From assembly GCA_965369705.1 (NCBI GenBank), contig CBDURF010000050.1:1-21097 (forward strand): 21,097 nt of DNA, written 5' to 3'. Position numbers and translations under genes: made by a program. The DNA is from JAGLCY01 sp965369705 (lineage in GTDB: Bacteria; Krumholzibacteriota; Krumholzibacteriia; LZORAL124-64-63). Below the pieces are notes generated by a model that saw only the letters and a list, made by a program, of their open reading frames with translations, was not told the origin of the DNA and searched no databases. Shown here piece by piece: positions 1 to 5,888 of this stretch; the first letter of the stretch is position 1; every line of letters begins with the position of its first letter.

Positions 1-2
1 TC

Positions 3-569
3 GACGGTGTGAAAGCCGATGCAGGCGCCAGCCGCCTTGCGCAATTCCTCGATAATGATGGTGCCGGCACGTACGATTTCTCGGCGGCCTCACTGAACAT
101 CATCGATCCGGGTTTGACCGAGAAAAAGGTCATCTCGATGCCCTATGATCTGATGTATGTTTACACGGATCCGGACGGCACCAAGAACGGCAACGCCCTT
201 CCGGCGCGCGCCCGCCTGCTGGAACGCGTCCTGGCTTACTTCGGTATTGCTGGTGATCCCGGTAACGTGTCCAGTGTCGACGTGCCTGGCATCACGTTCC
301 AGACCAGCAACTATCCGAACCCCTTCAACCCGAGCACGACGATCAAGTATTCGATGCCCAAGGCTGGTCATCTGAAGCTGAGCATCTACAACGTGCGCGG
401 ACATTTGGTCAAGACCCTGATCGATGGCACCCGGCCCATGGGCGCGGACCAGTCCATCGTCTGGGACGGCACCAACAACCATGGTTCCAGCGTCTCCTCC
501 GGTGTCTACTTCTACGAGGCCCGGACCGGCGGTGAAGTCAAGGTCCATAAGATGGCTCTGGTGAAGTAG
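3..569 (+). CDS. C-terminal part of a secreted protein with a T9SS-type/FlgD-like sorting domain (5' truncated)
   Basis: The reading frame is open to the left edge of the window. The GTG at position 9 is probably internal, because codons GAC-GGT before it continue the frame, so only the last 188 residues are visible. The final ~90 residues form an FlgD/Ig-like C-terminal domain. It opens with the motif NYPNPFNPSTTI (about 305-345), followed by a strand of the type LSIYNVRGHLVKTL, a WDGTN turn and SGVYFYEA. In the FCB group this arrangement marks proteins exported across the outer membrane (type A sorting domain of the type IX system) or anchored at the surface. Before it lies a short segment, YDLMYVYTDPDG, ending in LLERVLAYFGI; the last part resembles the end of the lipoprotein at 3311-5812. 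The catalytic or binding part of the protein lies outside the window, so its function is unknown. The gene ends with TAG and is followed by a strong terminator. Confidence 0.85.
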   Translation, partial: DGVKADAGASRLAQFLDNDGAGTYDFSAASLNIIDPGLTEKKVISMPYDLMYVYTDPDGTKNGNALPARARLLERVLAYFGIAGDPGNVSSVDVPGITFQTSNYPNPFNPSTTIKYSMPKAGHLKLSIYNVRGHLVKTLIDGTRPMGADQSIVWDGTNNHGSSVSSGVYFYEARTGGEVKVHKMALVK

Positions 570-583
570 GATCCTTCGGGATC
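570..583 (+). other. Small UUCG hairpin after the first gene
   Basis: A 5-bp perfect stem (GATCC/GGATC) closes a TTCG loop immediately after the TAG stop. It lies 19 bases before the main terminator stem and has the same tetraloop. It has no T tract of its own, so it may stabilise the 3' end or assist termination rather than terminate alone. Confidence 0.4.
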
Positions 584-602
584 TCTTCAGCAGTCGCTGT
601 TA

Positions 603-633
603 GGGAGCGGCCCTTCGGGGCCGCTCCCGTTTT
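603..633 (+). terminator. Strong rho-independent terminator of the first gene
   Basis: An 11-bp perfect stem (GGGAGCGGCCC at 603-613 with GGGCCGCTCCC at 618-628) closes a TTCG tetraloop and runs directly into GTTTTGTTTG. The C(UUCG)G closing geometry is the exceptionally stable form. The position, 34 bases after the stop codon, is typical for an intrinsic terminator. It separates the upstream unit from the lipoprotein operon and argues that the long frame open from 636 does not begin there. Confidence 0.9.
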
Positions 634-667
634 GTTTGTCTTCCTGTCGCCCTTCCTCGGATTCGGG

Positions 668-693
668 GAAATCCCGTATCGACACGGGATTTC
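668..693. promoter_or_regulatory. Perfect 10-bp inverted repeat upstream of the lipoprotein operon promoter
   Basis: GAAATCCCGT (668-677) and ACGGGATTTC (684-693) are exact reverse complements separated by six bases. The right arm ends 14 bases before the -35 box at 708. That position and symmetry suit an activator or regulator binding site. A hairpin that backs up the preceding terminator is the alternative, but no T run follows it on the + strand. Confidence 0.4.
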
Positions 694-707
694 TGCCAAC
701 CTTGAGG

Positions 708-737
708 TTGACACCGGCGGGACCGAATCCCTATATT
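708..737 (+). promoter_or_regulatory. Sigma-70-like promoter of the surface lipoprotein operon
   Basis: TTGACA (708-713) matches the -35 consensus fully. An 18-base spacer separates it from TATATT (732-737), which matches five of six -10 bases. It lies between the terminator at 603-633 and the first lipoprotein start at 870. This would give a 5' leader of roughly 125 bases. It is the best promoter-like sequence I found in the window. Confidence 0.65.
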
Positions 738-869
738 TCAGAAGCTGAAAAATCAAACCCTCCCCAGGCCTGGACCCGTTGGCCGGAAGGGTTGGCGCCG
801 CCAGTCCCACCAGAGTGGCGCAAAAAACCAGAAGTCTCGAAAAATGCTTCCGAGGGGGCGCAGACCAGT

Positions 870-3281
870 ATGAGAAACAGGCGAGAATCCGTTACCAGGC
901 TGCTTTTCGGGGCAGCTCTGGCCGTGCTGGTCCTGACCGGGTGTCGCGCTTTCCAGCCGGAAGCCGTGGTCGTCAACAAGGCCCCTGAAACCTTCATCAT
1001 CGGCGCTCCCCTGGAAGACGGCGGGGGGTACTACCGTTTCCACGTTTTCTGGTATGGTTCGGATGTGGACGGCAGGGTGGAAAGGTTCATCTGGGCCCTG
1101 ACCGACACCTCTGTCCAGGACGATGACACGACCGACGACGAGGAAGATGTGCGTTTCAACCCGGCTCTCGACGCCTCGACAATGGAAATCGGGTTTTGGA
1201 CCACCAAGACCGACTCCATTTTCAACTTCAGGATCGACCAGGGGGAGGCGCCCTCCTACGATATGACCCTGCACATGGTGGCCGTGGACGATTACGGTGA
1301 TTTCGACCGGACTCCGGCTCGGCTGCACTTTTTCAGCAATACCCTCGGCAACCCCATCATCACCTTCTTCCAGGTCGTGAATGACTCGATGATCGCAGTG
1401 CCCCTGGGACAGGCGGACACCGTCGGTTTCGGCGTGCGCTACCACGTCCACTGGGAAGGTGTGTCCCCCAACATCCGCGGCTACAGCCGCAAGGCCCTGG
1501 CCCTGGTTGATACGGTGCCTGATTACCGGGATGTTGAGGACCCCCCGATGATGGACGGGATGCTCGGCTTCAAGTACCGGCTGATGGGCGATCTCGGCGG
1601 CAACTGCGTGCCATCCCTGGAGGATTGCTGGATGCCGCGGAAGTACAACGAAGCCACGGGCGACAGCTTCTCCGTCTTCGTGCTCCATGACCGGAACGGG
1701 AACCTGCTGCCTCCCATTCAGGATCTCATCTTCAGGAACGAGACCCCGGACGGCGGAGTCTTCGAAAAGCTTCTGCCCAGCGGGGCGGTGAACATGGAGG
1801 TCAATTCCATCGACGTCTCCGGCGTGGAAGTCTCCAACTTCATGCGGCCGTTCACCTTCGTGGTCAATTTCGATCCCGAGACCATCATGCTCGATGGGGA
1901 GACGGACTGGGCCCACCCCGAGGATCCCGAATCCTATCCATACTACATTCTCCTGAACGATGCGACCCAGACGCATTATCCCTTCCAGTCGGGCGACCTG
2001 ATCCCCGACCGCACCTACGTGGTGGTCAAGGCCCTGGCCAGGGACAATCCCAAGGACAACAAACTCGACACCAATTTCAAGATCGGGGTCTCCGGGTTCC
2101 TCCAAGGAGATCGCCAAAACTTCTTCGGCGGCAATTTCCGCTTCAGTTCGGAGTCGAGCGCCCTGAACACCGACCCGCCCTGGGACGCCACCTGCGACAC
2201 CTGCTGGTACGCGGACACCCTGGGCTTCCTGACCGGACCCTCCACAACCTTCACCATCAACATGCAGGCCGTCGATGAGCACGGCCGCAAGGACGGTTCT
2301 CCCTCCTCGCTGAATTTCGACGTGGGGTATCCTCCCTGCATCCAGTGTATCGAGGTATTGCCGAAATCCTCGACCCCCTCGGAGTTCGACGAGACTCTCG
2401 AGTGCGTGGCGGACACCTCCGCCGCCACAGTCGAAGCCCATCCCTGTTTCGGGGACACGAAGGTCCTGCGGATCACCGAAAACGGCTTCGGCGACGACGA
2501 CCTCCAGTTCATCCGGGAGGTCTTCATGTTGGTGGACAAGTCCACGGGCTTCGTCCGGGTGGTGTCCGAATCGGGCCAGGCCGGGGCGCGGAATTTCGAG
2601 ATCCAGGCCAATCTCTACCAGATGGAGATTCTGCTGCACGGTCTCGATGACGTCCGCGAACGCTGGGAGCGCAAGGATCGGCGCATGATGGCCTGGGCTT
2701 ATCAGGTCGACTATGTATGCGATCCCTTCAACCAGATCAGGGACGGCGGCGGAAACGACGACCTCAAGCAGCCGACCTGGGGCAGGGCGTCCAACCGCAC
2801 CGGCCTGGAAGTCGATTCCGCGACGGGCTTGTGGAAGATATCCGTCGAGGTGGCGGTGCCGCGCGACCTGATTCTTCTGGGCGTGGAAGACTTCAAGGAT
2901 GTCACCCTGCGGTACATCGTGGGCATCGAGGACGAGGAAATGCGCGAAAGGGTCTTCAACGACGCCACCAAGCAGTTCGGCAAGGGGCGCGTGCAGGCGG
3001 TCGCGATGGATCAGACCCAGTGCGGTTTTGCCCCGATCAGACCCGCCCGGTTCAACTTCTTCCGCCAAGTCCGGCCCTCCGTGGCTGAACTTCCGGCCGG
3101 CATGTCCTGGCGTGATTGCACTCTCAAATCCGACAACATCATCCCGGGGATCCAGCTTGACCTGGATATCTCACCCGGGGCCATGTCCAGCCTGGATAGT
3201 CAGCCGGTCTCGCAGTATTTCCGGATCATCGTCGAAACCCTGAAAGAGGAATTCGAATGTCATGAACCGGCAGGGTTCTAA
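870..3281 (+). CDS. Large surface lipoprotein with Ig-like modules
   Basis: I place the start at ATG 870, giving 803 residues. It opens a clear lipoprotein signal: MRNRRES, a hydrophobic stretch, then the lipobox LTGC with Cys25. A GAGGGGG purine run lies 11 bases upstream. In-frame codons back to 636 would begin inside the preceding terminator region and encode nothing recognisable. After the lipidated Cys comes an Ig/fibronectin-like module with the signature WYGSDVDGRVERFIW (about residues 58-72) and AVDDYGDFDRTPARLHFF, shared with the next gene. The middle and C-terminal parts are beta-rich and match no named family that I recognise. Two CxxC pairs (Cys442/445 and Cys490/493) may form disulfides. 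The protein is probably anchored in the outer membrane and exposed at the surface or in the periplasm. Its stop overlaps an ATG at 3281, consistent with an operon. Function unknown. Confidence 0.85.
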   Translation: MRNRRESVTRLLFGAALAVLVLTGCRAFQPEAVVVNKAPETFIIGAPLEDGGGYYRFHVFWYGSDVDGRVERFIWALTDTSVQDDDTTDDEEDVRFNPALDASTMEIGFWTTKTDSIFNFRIDQGEAPSYDMTLHMVAVDDYGDFDRTPARLHFFSNTLGNPIITFFQVVNDSMIAVPLGQADTVGFGVRYHVHWEGVSPNIRGYSRKALALVDTVPDYRDVEDPPMMDGMLGFKYRLMGDLGGNCVPSLEDCWMPRKYNEATGDSFSVFVLHDRNGNLLPPIQDLIFRNETPDGGVFEKLLPSGAVNMEVNSIDVSGVEVSNFMRPFTFVVNFDPETIMLDGETDWAHPEDPESYPYYILLNDATQTHYPFQSGDLIPDRTYVVVKALARDNPKDNKLDTNFKIGVSGFLQGDRQNFFGGNFRFSSESSALNTDPPWDATCDTCWYADTLGFLTGPSTTFTINMQAVDEHGRKDGSPSSLNFDVGYPPCIQCIEVLPKSSTPSEFDETLECVADTSAATVEAHPCFGDTKVLRITENGFGDDDLQFIREVFMLVDKSTGFVRVVSESGQAGARNFEIQANLYQMEILLHGLDDVRERWERKDRRMMAWAYQVDYVCDPFNQIRDGGGNDDLKQPTWGRASNRTGLEVDSATGLWKISVEVAVPRDLILLGVEDFKDVTLRYIVGIEDEEMRERVFNDATKQFGKGRVQAVAMDQTQCGFAPIRPARFNFFRQVRPSVAELPAGMSWRDCTLKSDNIIPGIQLDLDISPGAMSSLDSQPVSQYFRIIVETLKEEFECHEPAGF

Positions 3282-3298
3282 TGGTGACCAGTGGACCT

Positions 3299-3303
3299 AG
3301 GAG
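3299..3303 (+). promoter_or_regulatory. Ribosome binding site deciding the start of the second lipoprotein
   Basis: AGGAG lies seven bases before ATG 3311. It favours that start over the ATG at 3281 that overlaps the previous stop. The signal peptide MIRRFSAIV also begins naturally at 3311. Confidence 0.7.
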
Positions 3304-3310
3304 TATCTCA

Positions 3311-5812
3311 ATGATCAGGCGTTTTTCTGCTATTGTGGCGACCGTCCTTCTGGTCCTCGCCGCGGGTTGTTCCACGAATACCGATCTGAGTGGGGTGAAA
3401 TTGCCCAACAGTCGGCCGGACACCCGCATCACCGGTCAGCCGCCTACTCTTTTGGAGGCGAGCTTCGCCGTAGATCTGAACTGGACCGGTTCCGATCCCG
3501 ACGGCCTCATCGTGGGTTACGAATGGAAGATCAGCAACAACGGAACCGACGGGATCAGCCCCCGCGATACCCTGACCATCGATCCGCTGACGGGCGCCGT
3601 ACTGCATCCCTGGCGTTTCACCGCGGCCAACGACACGACCTTCCTGGTCCTGGCCGATCAGCAGGGATTCCCACGGGACGAGCACTCGAAGCCCCGCAGT
3701 TTCCGGACCCATTCCGTTTTTATTCGGGCGGTTGACGACAAGGGTGCGGTCGATCCCACACCGGCCTATATCTCCTTCACCTCGACCACCATCGTGCCGA
3801 CCTGCCGTGTCATATATCCCAACCTGAACAACTCGGCTGCCCAGTCCGTGCCGACCTCGGTCAATATCGGCTGGGAGGGGACGGATTCGGATTTCGATCT
3901 CAAGGTTCCCACCCAGGTCCGTTTCCTGTGGAAATCGGCCCAGTTCGACACCTCATCCACGGGTGAGCCCGAGTATATCTGGAATCCGTACTTATATGGC
4001 CTATACGGTGATGGGATCCTCGACTTCGAAGATCCGGATTGGACTCCCTGGATTGGTTACGCTCCCCTGAAGGAGGATCGGAAGGTCCAGTTTCCCGATC
4101 AGCCGAACGGGGAATACTTCCTGTTCGCCTTGCAGGTCCGGGATACGGCGGGCGCCGTAAGTGTCGGCATGGGATACCAGCGCGAGGTGGGCAACTTCAA
4201 GGTCAGGAATAGCGGTTTTACGCCCACAATTTTTCTGTCCGAACCGTTCCTGGGTCCGTCCGGCTTCGCAACGTCATTCAATGAAATCGCCGGTGGGCAG
4301 CCTCTTAACTTCATCTGGACGGCCAACGCCGACGACTACAACGGGAAAATCGTGTCCTACCGGCACGGCTGGGATCTGATCGACAAGAACGACGCCAATG
4401 ATCCCGGCTGGGCCGTCCCGCCGGGCCTTTCGAAACAGAATCTCTTCGCCACCGAACGATCATTCCAGGATGGGCTCCATACTTTCACCCTGCGCGTCGA
4501 GGATGACTCCAAACAGGTCCGGTTCATTGTCTGGCGGCTGCAGGTCGTGCCCTTCGTGTCGGAGGAAAACCAGTTGGAGATCCTGGTCCTCGATCAGGTG
4601 GCCGATCCGGGGCAAGGCCTGACCAACAACTGGATCGACCAGAGTGGGAATCCCCGGAACTCGGAAGAATTCCGCAATCCTTACTGGCACTTCCTGGCCG
4701 ACGGTTCCGGCGGTGTGGCCGGCATCAACTGGGAGGGCCGGGACTGGAAGGATCACACCGATTTGGTGAAGTACTCCGACCTTGTCAATTACAAGGTGGT
4801 GCTCTGTTACGCGGAGGCCGCTGGAGATCAGCGTATGTTCCAGGAGTTCCGGGCCCGGAGCGGCGTCGACAAGTTCGTCTGGTTGGCCCCCTATCAGGAA
4901 CGCGGCGGGAACTTCTTCCTGGTCGGCGCCAGGAGCATGGAATCCTTCCTCGAGGCACTTTCCAATTACATGGTGCCCATGATCTTCGACTCCCGCCAAA
5001 CATTTTTCTCGGTCGATGGAACGAATTACATCACCGGTTTCGGCACCGTCGAAAGGCCGGACGGGGAACGGGTGCAACGCGGTCCCCTGATGTATCCCTA
5101 CGCCACGGCCGGAATCGCGGTCATCGACTGGACCTCGCCCGCAAACAAGACCATTTACGGCCGGGACAAAAGGGCCAAGTTCGAACGAAAAGTGGACTGC
5201 GTAGGTTTGAAGGGCGTGGTCCTTGATCCGGCCTTCAAGTCCAATCACGCCATTGGTCCCGGCGTGATCGCCGACACCATGTTCACCAATCAGGTAATCG
5301 ACTGGCGCGATGTGGTTGCTGCGCGGGCCGACACCCTGGAACTCATCAACTCATACTTCAATTTTCAATTCGGTTGGGACGAGTTCTACGACACCAACAT
5401 CAGTTCCCGCTCCGACCAGATCGTTTTACAGGAGTGTGATGTGCTGGAAGCGCCCGGTGGCATGTGCGTCGAACCCATGTTCCGGGGCATCTCGCGGTTC
5501 GACTGGCTGCGGGAATTGCGGTGGAATGCCGATCCACCAGAACTGGATTGGCCCCAGAGCCGCTACACCGACAATGAACTCGACGATGGCTGTGGCAGGC
5601 TCGGCCTGAGCAGCTATGAAGGTCGGGATCGTTCCAGTTCCAGGACCAACGACATGGTCTATGGCTTCATGTCCTACAAGAATTTTGTCGATAAACCGGT
5701 GCGGAAGGCCGACGTGTACTGGGGCTTCGATCCCTACCGTTTCGACGAGAATGATTCCCGGAAGGCCATCCGCTGGGTGCTGAAATACTTCGGTCTCACG
5801 ATCAACCCCTAA
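3311..5812 (+). CDS. Large surface lipoprotein with three Ig-like repeats and an amidotransferase-like C-terminal region
   Basis: Starting at ATG 3311, the product has 833 residues. MIRRF plus a hydrophobic stretch leads to the lipobox LAAGC with Cys20. The first Ig-like module carries LNWTGSDPDGLIVGYEW and AVDDKGAVDPTPAYISF, closely matching the N-terminus of the gene before, so the two are partial paralogs. Second and third modules begin near VNIGWEGTDSDFD and LNFIWTANADDYNG. From about residue 420 (LEILVLDQVADPGQG) the fold appears to change to an alpha/beta region, with LVNYKVVLCYAE and a closing IRWVLKYFGL. It looks like the non-catalytic glutamine-amidotransferase-like domains common in large FCB surface proteins. 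That assignment is an inference from pattern, not from a defined motif. It lies between the other lipoprotein and the propeller gene, which suggests a shared surface complex. Substrate unknown. Confidence 0.85.
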   Translation: MIRRFSAIVATVLLVLAAGCSTNTDLSGVKLPNSRPDTRITGQPPTLLEASFAVDLNWTGSDPDGLIVGYEWKISNNGTDGISPRDTLTIDPLTGAVLHPWRFTAANDTTFLVLADQQGFPRDEHSKPRSFRTHSVFIRAVDDKGAVDPTPAYISFTSTTIVPTCRVIYPNLNNSAAQSVPTSVNIGWEGTDSDFDLKVPTQVRFLWKSAQFDTSSTGEPEYIWNPYLYGLYGDGILDFEDPDWTPWIGYAPLKEDRKVQFPDQPNGEYFLFALQVRDTAGAVSVGMGYQREVGNFKVRNSGFTPTIFLSEPFLGPSGFATSFNEIAGGQPLNFIWTANADDYNGKIVSYRHGWDLIDKNDANDPGWAVPPGLSKQNLFATERSFQDGLHTFTLRVEDDSKQVRFIVWRLQVVPFVSEENQLEILVLDQVADPGQGLTNNWIDQSGNPRNSEEFRNPYWHFLADGSGGVAGINWEGRDWKDHTDLVKYSDLVNYKVVLCYAEAAGDQRMFQEFRARSGVDKFVWLAPYQERGGNFFLVGARSMESFLEALSNYMVPMIFDSRQTFFSVDGTNYITGFGTVERPDGERVQRGPLMYPYATAGIAVIDWTSPANKTIYGRDKRAKFERKVDCVGLKGVVLDPAFKSNHAIGPGVIADTMFTNQVIDWRDVVAARADTLELINSYFNFQFGWDEFYDTNISSRSDQIVLQECDVLEAPGGMCVEPMFRGISRFDWLRELRWNADPPELDWPQSRYTDNELDDGCGRLGLSSYEGRDRSSSRTNDMVYGFMSYKNFVDKPVRKADVYWGFDPYRFDENDSRKAIRWVLKYFGLTINP

Positions 5813-5817
5813 CTCGC

Positions 5818-5856
5818 GATCCCCGGGGGGCGGCCACCGACGGCTGCCCCGGGATC
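5818..5856 (+). other. GC-rich imperfect hairpin between the second lipoprotein and the propeller gene
   Basis: GATCCC (5818-5823) pairs with GGGATC (5851-5856), GGGG with CCCC, and CGGCC with GGCTG, leaving small bulges and a six-base loop. There is no T tract after it, so it is not a good intrinsic terminator. It could protect the upstream message or dampen expression of the downstream gene within the operon. Confidence 0.4.
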
Positions 5857-5888
5857 ATTCAGTGCAGGCAAGGGAAAGGCAGGAATGA

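Noticed and set aside
636..869. In-frame upstream extension of the first lipoprotein from 636
   Set aside because: It begins at the end of the terminator's T-rich tail, spans the inverted repeat and promoter, and would bury the lipoprotein signal peptide that starts at 870.
753..3068. Very long open frame on the - strand opposite the first lipoprotein
   Set aside because: It mirrors the + strand gene in a GC-rich sequence. Its translation is rich in His, Gly and Val, with no domain or signal, while the + strand frame has a signal peptide and family motifs.
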